A DNA stretch of 64,000 nucleotides from Paenibacillus sp. HWE-109 (lineage in GTDB: Bacteria > Bacillota > Bacilli > Paenibacillales > NBRC-103111). This document shows positions 25,639 through 35,049 of this stretch, in pieces (the stretch's first letter is position 1; every line of letters starts with the position of its first letter). The stretch lies in contig NZ_CP091881.1 of NCBI RefSeq assembly GCF_022163125.1, positions 2,604,001 to 2,668,000 of the forward strand, in the 5' to 3' direction. A program made the position numbers and the translations under genes. The notes under the pieces were generated by a model that did no database searches, was not told where the DNA came from, and was given only the letters and a program-made list of their open reading frames with translations.

Positions 25639-28600
25639 ATGGGGACAAGGCGCAGGTTCGTAGCTATCCTTATGTTGGTGTGTATGTTGTCCACGTTAAT
25701 CGTAAATCCTTGGGAAACTTCCACGGTTTATGCCGATCCGATAGCTTCTCCGGACAAAGCGGAATATATCTTGGACGAAGATTTTTCTAACCTTGCCACT
25801 TCCTATGAACCTACGGACATTGTACCCAGTGGTTGGGATGTGAAAAGAGCGGGGGGCTCCATTTCCTACAGCTTCAATAATTGGTTCAAAATCAGCGATA
25901 CCAGCGATGTGCTTCCCGTTTCCTTGAACAAGAAGATCCGCTCCCAGCCTAGCGGGACCCTTACTCTGGAGTATCGCTTTAAAATGCCGGCTGTCGTAAA
26001 CGGCGTAAAATGGCAGCTTCGCAGCGGAGTCACCGAAGGGGTTAGCCTTGAGGTGAAGAATGGCAATCTAGTGCTTAAATCCAGCGATGCCAGTTACAAT
26101 CTTCAGACGATTAATGCGAATACGGAATATGGGGTTAAAGTGATCGTTAATTTGGACACGAAAAAAGTTCAGGTTTATGTAAACGGTTTATTGAAGGCAT
26201 CGGAGAAGAATTTTACTCATGATGTGGCATTGATAGACAACTTTCTCGTTACTACAGGTGATGTTACAACGGGAGAACTGTTTTTCGCTCCAGTGAAAAT
26301 TTACAAAGGGTATGCCATTAATGAAAGGTTTCTTTCAACGGTTCAAGGTCCCTTGCCTGAGGATTGGCAGTCACAGACGAACGGCGGTGTGATCGCCGTG
26401 GAGAAGATGGATAATGCCAAGCCGCCGGATGTATTTAGTCTGAAAATGAACGCAGCTCAAGCTGCTTCAGCTATGCGTATAAATAAATCTATCCCTGCTC
26501 AGGATGGAAATCTCATTTTTGAGTATAAAATATTTATTCCGGTCAAGATGGACGATTTCTCAGCAGCGCTAAAAAATGAAAACACAACAGTCTTCCAGTG
26601 GCTTACCAAAGACGGCAAATTTGCATATAAAAACACAAGCGGTCAAACAGTGGGTTTTTACGACTATATCCCTAACCTGTGGTATCATGTGAAGCTTAAA
26701 CTGAATACAGAGACAGGCAAAGCAGATCTGTATCTGAACGGCAAATTGAAAGTGGAACAAATCGATGTCCCATTAAGCCCAGTTGACCATGTTGTTTTTT
26801 CAATTGAAGGCGCCAATAGAGGAAGTATGTCCTTGGATGATATCCTTCTGTATCACGAGGCGGCAGAGCCTCAGGATTATGTGCCCGTACCTGTCCCGGT
26901 ACCATCCAGTGGCGAATTAGTAGGGACTCAAGCTTGTTCCTTGTGGAGAGAGGGGCAGCACCTTGGTTGGGATCGCATCAATCCTTATCCAGAAAGGGTG
27001 CCTTATCTTGGATTCTATGATGAAGGCAACCCGGAGGTCGCCGATTGGGAAATCAAATGGATGGCTGAGCATGGCATTGACTTCCAGATGTATTGCTGGT
27101 ACAGACCAACAGGCACGGAAGGGAAGCCGATCAAGGAGCCTCGCTTGGGTGCAGCGCTTCATGATGGTTATTTTAATGCCAAATACAGCAATAAAACCGA
27201 TTTCATGATCATGTGGGAGGCTTCTTCGTCCAAAGTTAACGGTAGCGCCGATTTTCGGAACAATGTCGTGCCCTACTGGATGGAATATTACTTCAAAGAT
27301 CCCAGATATGTCGTCATTGACAATAAGCCTGTCATTGGGATTTTCAGTTATTCCCGTTTGAAACGGAATTTTGGCGGTACGGCGGCGGGGGTTAAAGCCG
27401 AAATAGACTATTTGAGACAGGCGTGCAAAGATGCCGGCTTCGATGATGTCATTATTTTGATCTCCAATTCAAGTGCTGACCCTGCTGTTATCGAAGAAAT
27501 GAAGACCGAAGCGGGACTGGATGCGATGTTTTCCTACTCATGGGGAGCTTATGCAGGCAAGGAAGAATTGCAGAAGACAAAGCTCGAGCAGCAAAGAGAT
27601 GCTGGTTCTATGGATGTCGTTCCCGTTGTCAGCATGGGGAGGGATGATCGCGCTTGGGATGGTCCTGCCGGATACTATGCGTCGCCTGCCGAGTTTCAGT
27701 CAACGGGGCAATGGGTGAAAGATACCTTTGTGCCATCCTTGCCAGCCAATAGTGTGGGCCGGAAAATGGTGCTCTTGGACAACTGGAATGAGTATGGAGA
27801 AGGCCACTTTATTATGCCTGCTGGACTTCACGGTTTCAATTATCTGAATGCGGTACGCAGCGTGTTTACGGAAGGCGGAGAACATTCGGATGCGATGCCT
27901 ACTGAGGCGCAGAAAGAAAGACTCCGTGGCTTGTATCCCGAGGGGCGGATTGTGCCTCCCAAAACGGTGGAAGTTCCGCCGATCACGGAGACCACACCGC
28001 TAATTTACAGCAAGTTGTGGGATTTTAACACAGATGGGGACACTCAGGGCTGGACGGTTGCGAAGCAAGTGTATCATGTGACTGTTAGTGGAGGCCACTA
28101 TTCGGGTACATCGACGGGCAGCGATCCAGGCATCCATTCGCCGGCTGGCTTAGGCCTATCTGCAGAAGACAATCCATATATCCATATCCGCATGAAAAAT
28201 AGCTCCAGTGATACGGCCGGGCAGATTTATTTCATTACGGAAACCGATAAAACATGGAATGAAGCCAAAGGAATTGGTTTATTTATAAAACCAAATGACA
28301 GCGGTTACACAGACTATTATGTTCCCATGTGGAGCAATAAGAAATGGACGGGAAGCATTGAAGCCATCCGGTTCGATCCCCTGACAACAACAGGTGATTT
28401 CAGCATTGACCAGATCGGAATCATCAACGTCCCCCTAACGGGTGTGAAGATGCATCTGAACGGGCAACCGATGAAAACCGTAACACCGCTGGAAATGAGG
28501 GACGGCAGCGTCATGCTGCCGCTGGCCGAAGTTCTGGCGAAGGATGGGATACTGGCAGAACGGGATGATACTGGCGCCATCCTTGCTGTCAAGAATGGCA

Positions 28601-31161
28601 TCGTTATTCGGGTCTTACCAGATCAGCTTACCGCTTATAAAGGAAATACGGCTGTAACTTTGCAGCATATTCCTGTAGCGTCCAGCTATGACCTGCTTGT
28701 TTCATCTGATGCGCTCAAAGAATTGTTTGGATACAACACAGCATGGGATGCGCTTGCGGAAACTTTGTATGTTTCAGGCCCCTTCAAACTAACAGGAGAT
28801 AATCTGTTGACAGACCCGGGGATGGAAATGAGCACGCTTGCCTACTCCGGCGAAAGAGTCGCCATGGAGCTAAGCACCACGGAGTCTCATTCCGGCCATC
28901 AGTCTGTGAAAATCACCAAGGATTATGCCTATGGGAAAATACTTTTCCCCGGCGTAGAGAATGAGAAAGAATACTATTACTCGGCTTGGGGCAAGCTGGC
29001 TGCCGGCTCCACAGCGGGGGAGAAGATCCGGATTTGCTTGCAGTACAAAGTGAACGGAGAAACCAAACAAGTGGTCATGGTTACGGGGCCAGCTATGGAT
29101 GCCTCCACCTGGAAAAAGGCAGAAGGTTATTTTAAGCTGAATGAAACCGGCAATATTACGAATTTGACGATGTATATCTATACGGATTTTCCGGCAGCCG
29201 CAGACAGCTATTATTTGGATGACGTGGAGATCCGTCCAGTGACTTATGCCAATGATCCAATTCCGGCTAAAGTGTCGGGAGTCAGTTTGAATAAAACAGC
29301 GATAGAGATGAATCCTGGAACGACCACAAGGCTAAAGGCGGCAATACTGCCACTTAACGCGGTGGAAAGATCAGTTGTGTGGAGCTCGAGCAATCCAGAA
29401 GTGGCCATCGTAGACGTGAATGGGGCTGTTTATGGGAAAAAAGAGGGAATCGCTCAAATTATGGTTACAACTGTAGATGGCGGGAAAACGGCTGCTTCCT
29501 CTGTCACCGTCCGATCAGGCGTTCATGAAACGGTTACTTTGACCGTTAAGCCTGACGGAAGCGGCGATTTCCTCTCTCCCAAATTGGCTAATGACAGCAT
29601 CCAGGATAGCAGCTCTGCGAAGCCGTATGTCATTGAAATCTATCCAGGCGTATATACGGAGAAAAATTGGGTGGTGAAGCCATATACCACGCTGCGAGGA
29701 ACCGACAGAGATCAAGTTGTCCTGAAGGGAGAGAACGCAGCCTCAGCCACGAACAGTGAAATTACCAATCAATCGACGCTATGGTTGAAGGCAACAGCCA
29801 ATCTGGAGAATCTCACAGTTACCGCCAAAAACATGCGATATCCGATTCACATCGAAGATAATGGCAATAACAAGGATGCGATCCATATCGTGAAAAATGC
29901 TCATATCGAGCATTACGGCAATCTGGAAGCAGTTGAGTATCGAAAGGGCTGGGTGGCTGCACATCCGGGAATTACGCCACCGGACGACTTAGATCCGGCT
30001 AAAGTATGGGGAGGAATCAGCGGGGTTGGTTCCCACGCTTGGGGGTATGGCTCCGCCAGCGGTGTAACGGAAATTGTGTATGGCAGCACTTTTGTGTCCA
30101 AAGCTGATGGCTGGTATGTGCACAATCGGGAGGATTTCACCAAACCACAGATCAATGTCATCAATAACAGCAAAATTGTTTCGACGGAAACTTTGAAGCC
30201 AATTATGATCGAATCGTTAGGCAGCGGGACCCGAGATGAGGTTATCTTCAATAACACCGAGATTATAGGCACTTATATGGTTCAGGACGATTTGCCTTGG
30301 ATTACCCAAAAGCCGGAAAATCAATATGCCAACCATGCGGATTATCGAGTTACTTTGAACAACAGCACACCTATTGGCTATTCGGATGAGCACCGGGGAA
30401 GAGCGCTGGCCATATTCAGCAAGTCGACTGGCAGCAGTTCCAGTGTAAGGGTCAGCGGCAGTGCTGTGCCGGCTCTTCTGGGGGCGTATGAAACCCGGGA
30501 CGGAGGCGGTGGGCTGAGCGGCTATTTATACGGGTATTGGGATATTTCCGGGATCAAAGTAGGCCTTAACACCAACATTGATGTCAATAATACGCTTGGC
30601 AGAAGGCTGGGGGATTGCACGTTCCTGAACCAAACACTGCAAGTGACATTTGAAGATGGAACAACCAAAACAATCGTATTTAATGAGAATTATACGAATC
30701 AGCCCAACGCCTATATTGTAGCGCAAATGAATAACGTTCTGGGAGCTTCAGGAAGAACGGCGGAGTATAACGTCACAGGGACGGAATACTATCCACAGGT
30801 GCCAGATAAGCAGCTAACCTTGCAAAATCATACAGCTGTGGGCATTCCCCGATTTGCAGCCGTGCGCTATGATACGGACACTAACACGCTGCGGCTCATG
30901 AGCGCCGGTGATTCTGCTGAGAGCTTTGTAGGCATCACGCTGGAGCGGATCATACCAGGGAAGTCGGGAAGAGTGCTGACGGAGGGGATTATGAAAAAAA
31001 GCCAATTGAATGGGTTTACGGGAACCTTGGCGAAAGACACGCCGATTTCCATCGGCACGCAAGCTGGGAACTTCGTGATTGGAAACTCCAGTCAACCTGC
31101 ACTTCTCGTGGGCATACAGACAGATTGGGCTTATTTTAAAGGGAATAAAAATCCGAATTAA
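25639..31161 (+). CDS. Giant secreted multidomain carbohydrate-active protein
   Basis: 1840 residues from ATG 25639 (AAGGGGGC 7 bases upstream; the ATG at 25621 overlaps the previous stop). Order of parts: signal peptide (to about 33); two LamG-like beta-sandwiches (about 40-235, 236-420); a GH99/WbsX-like barrel (about 430-765) with YLGFYDEGNPEVADWEIKWM and LLDNWNEYGEGHFIMP; a beta domain (about 795-930); a copper-amine-oxidase-N-like segment (about 935-1050); a CBM-like domain (about 1052-1200); a bacterial Ig-like (Big2) domain (about 1210-1290); a pectinesterase/pectate-lyase-like beta-helix (about 1295-1640, opening LTVKPDGSGDF); and a small C-terminal domain (about 1725-1840). It probably attacks the polymer outside the cell and feeds the importer upstream. 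Domain calls are by pattern; the exact reaction is unknown. Confidence 0.85.
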   Translation: MGTRRRFVAILMLVCMLSTLIVNPWETSTVYADPIASPDKAEYILDEDFSNLATSYEPTDIVPSGWDVKRAGGSISYSFNNWFKISDTSDVLPVSLNKKIRSQPSGTLTLEYRFKMPAVVNGVKWQLRSGVTEGVSLEVKNGNLVLKSSDASYNLQTINANTEYGVKVIVNLDTKKVQVYVNGLLKASEKNFTHDVALIDNFLVTTGDVTTGELFFAPVKIYKGYAINERFLSTVQGPLPEDWQSQTNGGVIAVEKMDNAKPPDVFSLKMNAAQAASAMRINKSIPAQDGNLIFEYKIFIPVKMDDFSAALKNENTTVFQWLTKDGKFAYKNTSGQTVGFYDYIPNLWYHVKLKLNTETGKADLYLNGKLKVEQIDVPLSPVDHVVFSIEGANRGSMSLDDILLYHEAAEPQDYVPVPVPVPSSGELVGTQACSLWREGQHLGWDRINPYPERVPYLGFYDEGNPEVADWEIKWMAEHGIDFQMYCWYRPTGTEGKPIKEPRLGAALHDGYFNAKYSNKTDFMIMWEASSSKVNGSADFRNNVVPYWMEYYFKDPRYVVIDNKPVIGIFSYSRLKRNFGGTAAGVKAEIDYLRQACKDAGFDDVIILISNSSADPAVIEEMKTEAGLDAMFSYSWGAYAGKEELQKTKLEQQRDAGSMDVVPVVSMGRDDRAWDGPAGYYASPAEFQSTGQWVKDTFVPSLPANSVGRKMVLLDNWNEYGEGHFIMPAGLHGFNYLNAVRSVFTEGGEHSDAMPTEAQKERLRGLYPEGRIVPPKTVEVPPITETTPLIYSKLWDFNTDGDTQGWTVAKQVYHVTVSGGHYSGTSTGSDPGIHSPAGLGLSAEDNPYIHIRMKNSSSDTAGQIYFITETDKTWNEAKGIGLFIKPNDSGYTDYYVPMWSNKKWTGSIEAIRFDPLTTTGDFSIDQIGIINVPLTGVKMHLNGQPMKTVTPLEMRDGSVMLPLAEVLAKDGILAERDDTGAILAVKNGIVIRVLPDQLTAYKGNTAVTLQHIPVASSYDLLVSSDALKELFGYNTAWDALAETLYVSGPFKLTGDNLLTDPGMEMSTLAYSGERVAMELSTTESHSGHQSVKITKDYAYGKILFPGVENEKEYYYSAWGKLAAGSTAGEKIRICLQYKVNGETKQVVMVTGPAMDASTWKKAEGYFKLNETGNITNLTMYIYTDFPAAADSYYLDDVEIRPVTYANDPIPAKVSGVSLNKTAIEMNPGTTTRLKAAILPLNAVERSVVWSSSNPEVAIVDVNGAVYGKKEGIAQIMVTTVDGGKTAASSVTVRSGVHETVTLTVKPDGSGDFLSPKLANDSIQDSSSAKPYVIEIYPGVYTEKNWVVKPYTTLRGTDRDQVVLKGENAASATNSEITNQSTLWLKATANLENLTVTAKNMRYPIHIEDNGNNKDAIHIVKNAHIEHYGNLEAVEYRKGWVAAHPGITPPDDLDPAKVWGGISGVGSHAWGYGSASGVTEIVYGSTFVSKADGWYVHNREDFTKPQINVINNSKIVSTETLKPIMIESLGSGTRDEVIFNNTEIIGTYMVQDDLPWITQKPENQYANHADYRVTLNNSTPIGYSDEHRGRALAIFSKSTGSSSSVRVSGSAVPALLGAYETRDGGGGLSGYLYGYWDISGIKVGLNTNIDVNNTLGRRLGDCTFLNQTLQVTFEDGTTKTIVFNENYTNQPNAYIVAQMNNVLGASGRTAEYNVTGTEYYPQVPDKQLTLQNHTAVGIPRFAAVRYDTDTNTLRLMSAGDSAESFVGITLERIIPGKSGRVLTEGIMKKSQLNGFTGTLAKDTPISIGTQAGNFVIGNSSQPALLVGIQTDWAYFKGNKNPN

Positions 31162-31169
31162 GTAAACGA

Positions 31170-31208
31170 AGACGCATCTTCTCTTTCGGGGGGAGATGTG
31201 TCTTTTTT
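31170..31208 (+). terminator. Intrinsic terminator of the polysaccharide operon
   Basis: AGACGCATCTTCTC and GGAGATGTGTCT form a stem with G-T pairs, followed by TTTTTT, nine bases after the stop. Confidence 0.85.
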
Positions 31209-31500
31209 AGAATAATAAAGTATAAATTTTGCGTGGATTTAAGGGGTTCTACCTTTTTAGTTTTTGGGTCCATTTCGAATATGAAACAGGACATCCTACA
31301 CCGAATGTTCTTTGATGAGAATTGGCAGTGAAGGGTGCCACATTCTTAAGGTGGTACCCTATGGGTGCAAGGGACGTTTCTGAACGATGTGTTCATGCGG
31401 AGAAACGGAAGGAGTGGAGCCGGGTCTTGTCTGGGGACGTATGTCAAGTCAACCATAGACAGGGTATCTTGACAATCGACGAAGGTCTAAGAGACATGTG
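31209..31500. other. Intergenic stretch, no gene recognised
   Basis: Contains a hairpin AGGGTGCCAC / GTGGTACCCT at about 31333-31363 and a 78-residue frame with no family and no good ribosome binding site. Nothing else can be supported. Confidence 0.5.
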
Positions 31501-31900
31501 TATAAATAAGCTATTTGGCAGAATGAGATCCGCTAGCTTTGCAATCGCGCGAAGTTAAGGGAACGTGAAGCCGCGATACTAGCAACATGTGTCATGATCG
31601 CGAGTTTGAGGGAACTACAGTACGCTATAATTCTGAAAACCACCATATTCCACGCCAAAGGGAACTATGATCCGCTATGTCACCATTTCTCCGTCGGAAT
31701 CAGCAGGTTCCGCTTAAATAGCGGACCTCAGTTCCCTTTCATGCTACGTTTACCCCATTTCCCGCCAGTTAGCGGATCATAGTTCCTTTTCACACGACGC
31801 TCTCTGTCATTGCATAGCCTGAAGGGAACTAGGATCTGCTAGATTGTTGAAAGCCGTTATGAAGACGTTCATCTCTTAGGGCGGCGAAGCCGGTTTTCTT
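31501..31900 (+). repeat. Long dispersed repeat, copy 1
   Basis: About 400 bases that match 58935-59330 end to end in the same orientation, with roughly one difference every six or seven bases. Inside, a module of the form GGGAACTAnnnTCCGCTA (or its inverse TAGCGGAnCnnAGTTCCC) recurs about every 45-50 bases, facing both ways, so the RNA could fold into a chain of hairpins. No coding capacity. Confidence 0.85.
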
Positions 31901-31917
31901 ATTGGAGGAAGACCTCG

Positions 31918-31930
31918 TATAATAATTATA
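31918..31930. promoter_or_regulatory. Candidate Fur/PerR-type box over a -10 element
   Basis: TATAATAATTATA is a perfect 6-1-6 palindrome that contains a TATAAT. It lies 42 bases before the ATG of the AraC/FecB-type regulator. The form fits Fur-family sites (PerR or Fur). The -35 is weak. Confidence 0.45.
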
Positions 31931-31971
31931 GTACCCAACATAGTCACCAAAACATTGGAGGAAGAACCCAC

Positions 31972-33810
31972 ATGTTTTTAAAAAAAAGCAGTTTTACAAG
32001 AAATGGAAAGTCCTATCTCTATTATAAAATCGTCAGCACCTATAAAGATGATGCTGGAAAAAATAAGCACCGTGTCGTAAAGCATCTAGGCAAGCTAACG
32101 GATGAAGAGGCAGCCGAGGTGCGTCAGGCATTGAAGGAACAAGGTCAGTGGCAAGCCGGGCAGAAGGTTGGATCAGTGGAAAGTGAAGTCAGTCATTTGG
32201 CTGAGGTGCGGCAGGATATCCCCGTATTTGTCTTATTGGATACGAAGCAGTTGACCTACGAACCTTTCGCTCAAAAAGAATGGAATGTGACAGAAGTGGA
32301 TATGCTGCTGCTCGTTCGTGAGGGGACTGGCGAGTTGTTCATGGATGGGAAGAAGGTCGTACTTAGGTACGGGATGGTTGTATATGCGCCTTCCGGCAGC
32401 GGGATGCATGTCGTCAATACGAGCAGCAGCCTGCTGCAGCTCGATCGGATTGCCTTCGATGTGCTGCAGCGAAGCAGCACGGCTGCGGATCGAGGCGCCT
32501 ATCTTCCGCATAAGATGAAGCGTATGTTTCAAGAGCCGATTCAACTGCAAACGCCATATTGGGCGCTTCAGATATCCAAAGAATTGGATGCGATGCAAGT
32601 GAGTGGACAACCGCAAGGATTGTTTAAGCGGCAGCTATTATTTTATACAATGATGGATCGGATTGTTCGCCATACAAGTGAAGAGCGACCACTGGAAACG
32701 CATAATGTCATCACACATGCGGTTTCCCTCATCGATCAGCATTATAGGGATGATTTGACACGCGATCAGATCGCCGAGCAGCTAGGCATTAGTCCGGAGC
32801 ATTTCTCCCGATTGTTCAAAAGAGAGAAAGGCATGAGCTTTATCGACTATTTGCTCCATCTTCGCATTGAGAAATCGCGGGAGCTGCTGCTGCTCTCCAA
32901 ATTCAATCTGCAAGAAATTGCTGAGGAAGTAGGCTTTCAGAGTCAATATTATTTCAGCCGGAAATTTAAACAATTAGTCGGTGTTTCACCTAGCACGTAC
33001 CTGCTTCAGCCCAAGAAATATGTATCGTTGGATGCTTGCATGACATCAAGCTTGCTTACTTTGGGCGTCGTTCCGCGTGTCGGCATCATGAACCCCTGGA
33101 TGTCGGAGCATTACCAGAGCTTGCTCAGTCAGGCGGAGTTTAAGCCGATTGAGGGCTTGGACGAGCATAGCGCAGTAATGGTCACGGAGCTGCAGCCGGA
33201 TCTTATTTTCTCTAATATTCATAAGCAGGATATGAATTGGATACGCAGTTTAGGCCCAGTCGCGTCGGTCGATATGGAAAATATGGAGTGGCGGGCCCAC
33301 CTCCGCTTTATTGCCGATGTCGTGGGCAAGCAGCAGGAGGCGGAAGTATGGCTGCAAACGTTCGATCAGCAACTTGCAGCGGCTAGAGAGCAGCTTGGAA
33401 GTCATCTATCTGCACAGGATACCTTCATCATCATGAAAGTTGTATCCGGTAAAATATATATTTACGGTGATTTGAGAAGCATGGGCGGGCCCATGCTCTA
33501 TCGAGGGTTACTACTGTCTCCACCGCCAATCGTCAAGGAGCATATTATCGATGCGAAGCTGCTGAACCGCTGCATATCGCTGTCTGAACTAGGCGAGTAC
33601 TCCGCTGATCATGTTTTCCTCATTAATTATGAATCCAATTGGCTGGAAAGCGGGGAATCCTTCAAAGCGCATCCGAACTGGAAGAAATTCGCAGCCGTTC
33701 GCAAAAATCAGGTCTATGAAGTCAATCGTGATGTCTTCTATGGCTTCGACCCGCTTTCCTTAAAGCTTCAATTGCAGGAAATTATTAAGCGCCTTTCATC
33801 ACAATTGTAG
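31972..33810 (+). CDS. Btr-like AraC regulator with siderophore-binding domain and transposase-like head
   Basis: 612 residues. Residues about 245-343 are an AraC double helix-turn-helix (ISPEHFSRLFKREKGMSFID, VGFQSQYYFSRKFKQLVGVS); about 350-612 form a FecB-type siderophore-binding domain (EGLDEHSAVMVTELQPDLIF, VNRDVFYGFDPLSLKLQL). Residues about 95-200 look like the cupin part of AraC proteins. This is the architecture of B. subtilis Btr, which activates siderophore uptake when it binds the loaded siderophore in the cytoplasm. Odd: the first ~55 residues (KKSSFTRNGKSYLYYKIV, then RVVKHLGKLTDEE) resemble the start of IS1634-type transposases. The next gene, a siderophore-binding lipoprotein, is the likely target. 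GGAGGAAG precedes the ATG. Confidence 0.9.
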   Translation: MFLKKSSFTRNGKSYLYYKIVSTYKDDAGKNKHRVVKHLGKLTDEEAAEVRQALKEQGQWQAGQKVGSVESEVSHLAEVRQDIPVFVLLDTKQLTYEPFAQKEWNVTEVDMLLLVREGTGELFMDGKKVVLRYGMVVYAPSGSGMHVVNTSSSLLQLDRIAFDVLQRSSTAADRGAYLPHKMKRMFQEPIQLQTPYWALQISKELDAMQVSGQPQGLFKRQLLFYTMMDRIVRHTSEERPLETHNVITHAVSLIDQHYRDDLTRDQIAEQLGISPEHFSRLFKREKGMSFIDYLLHLRIEKSRELLLLSKFNLQEIAEEVGFQSQYYFSRKFKQLVGVSPSTYLLQPKKYVSLDACMTSSLLTLGVVPRVGIMNPWMSEHYQSLLSQAEFKPIEGLDEHSAVMVTELQPDLIFSNIHKQDMNWIRSLGPVASVDMENMEWRAHLRFIADVVGKQQEAEVWLQTFDQQLAAAREQLGSHLSAQDTFIIMKVVSGKIYIYGDLRSMGGPMLYRGLLLSPPPIVKEHIIDAKLLNRCISLSELGEYSADHVFLINYESNWLESGESFKAHPNWKKFAAVRKNQVYEVNRDVFYGFDPLSLKLQLQEIIKRLSSQL

Positions 33811-33868
33811 GGAATAATCGTCATGAATGTGCATGGACGGCAAGAGGAACAGATTGTTATGATTCCGG

Positions 33869-33883
33869 TGAGAACTATTATCA
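33869..33883. promoter_or_regulatory. Fur box
   Basis: TGAGAACTATTATCA matches the 7-1-7 Fur consensus (TGATAATnATTATCA) at 12 of 14 positions, 25 bases before the ATG of the siderophore-binding lipoprotein. An overlapping ATTATCATTATCA extends it. Confidence 0.7.
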
Positions 33884-33907
33884 TTATCAAAGGGAGAGAT
33901 ACACAGC

Positions 33908-34921
33908 ATGATCGTCAAGAAAACATGGTTATCCGCAGGGATGACAGCTTTGCTGCTCGTTTTGAGCGCTTGCGGCAACGGTACAGATACAACAAGCTCA
34001 ACCAAGACAGGCACGCAAGCAACAACAACCCCTGCGGCAACTGCGCAAGCAGAAGCTACGGCTTCAGCGCCGAAGACATATGCAGCGAAAACTGCGAAGG
34101 GAGATGTGACAATTCCGGCTGCACCCAAGCGTGTCGTAGCAGCTTATTATCATGGGACATTGGCTGCACTAGGCATTACGCCAATCGGCGCCAGTAAGGA
34201 GTGGTGGATGGGCAGCCCGTTCCTCAAGGAGCAAGAAGCGAAAATGGCGGATATTGGATCTCCTGCTTCTTTGGAAAAAGTGACGTCCATGGACCCCGAT
34301 TTGATTGTCATCAACGGATTCTCGGAAGAGAATTACGATAAGTTTGCTAAAATCACTCCAACCGTATTTATTCCTTATACCTCTTATAAAAATGTCAGAG
34401 AAGAAATGAAGCTGCTCGGCGACACATTCGGCCGACAAAAGGAAGCCGCAGATTGGCTGGTTAAATATGAGCAGAAAGCTAAGGAGAGCCGCGAGAAGAT
34501 TAAAGCTTCGGTCAAAGAAGACGAATCGGCTGTCATTATCAATGTCCGCGAGAAAAAGATTTCGCTGCTCGGTGATAATTATGGGCGAGGCGGCGAAGTC
34601 ATTTACAATATGCTTAAATTCAAGGTGCCTGATTTTGTACAAAAGCAAGCCATTGACAGCGGCAAGCAGCTAGTCGAAATCTCGATGGAAACATTGCCGA
34701 CATATGCCAATGCGGATCATATTTTCATCTGTATGAATGCCGGCACAACGGAAGAGCAGGTGAAAGCGGTTCTGGATAGTCCCGTCTGGAAGACGCTTCC
34801 CGCTGTGAAGAACAATAAAGTGCACATTCTGGACTATAATACATACCTTTATTACGATCCAATTTCCATACTTGGCCAAGCGGATTTGATCACAGATATG
34901 CTCGTTAAGAGCGGCTCTTAA
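33908..34921 (+). CDS. Iron-siderophore ABC substrate-binding lipoprotein
   Basis: 337 residues with a lipobox at C22 (LLVLSAC) and a Thr/Ala-rich linker to about residue 60. The class III binding-protein fold is shown by IPAAPKRVVAAYYHGTLAALG, then PASLEKVTSMDPDLIVINGF and KNNKVHILDYNTYLYYDPIS. It binds a ferric siderophore (FeuA/YfiY type) outside the membrane. The Fur box upstream and the Btr-like activator gene fit. Permease and ATPase genes are not adjacent, so they must be supplied from elsewhere. Confidence 0.93.
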   Translation: MIVKKTWLSAGMTALLLVLSACGNGTDTTSSTKTGTQATTTPAATAQAEATASAPKTYAAKTAKGDVTIPAAPKRVVAAYYHGTLAALGITPIGASKEWWMGSPFLKEQEAKMADIGSPASLEKVTSMDPDLIVINGFSEENYDKFAKITPTVFIPYTSYKNVREEMKLLGDTFGRQKEAADWLVKYEQKAKESREKIKASVKEDESAVIINVREKKISLLGDNYGRGGEVIYNMLKFKVPDFVQKQAIDSGKQLVEISMETLPTYANADHIFICMNAGTTEEQVKAVLDSPVWKTLPAVKNNKVHILDYNTYLYYDPISILGQADLITDMLVKSGS

Positions 34922-34936
34922 GATTATTTCCGTACA

Positions 34937-34982
34937 AACAGCGTTAGCACATTCCTATATATTGGGGTGGGTTAACGCTGTT
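34937..34982. terminator. Possible weak terminator hairpin
   Basis: AACAGCGTTA and TTAACGCTGTT pair across a 25-base loop shortly after the siderophore-binding gene, but no T-run follows, so it may only protect the 3' end. Confidence 0.4.
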
Positions 34983-35049
34983 CGCGTTACCTGCCTTGCA
35001 AAGATATGATAAAATTAACGAATAACAGCTGTGAAAGGAGTGCGAAGAT

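Noticed and set aside
31322..31558. 78-residue frame before the dispersed repeat
   Set aside because: No ribosome binding site, no family, and it runs into the repeat.
33823..34197. 124-residue plus-strand frame over the start of the siderophore-binding gene
   Set aside because: Low-complexity shadow in another frame; it crosses the Fur box and ribosome binding site of the real gene.
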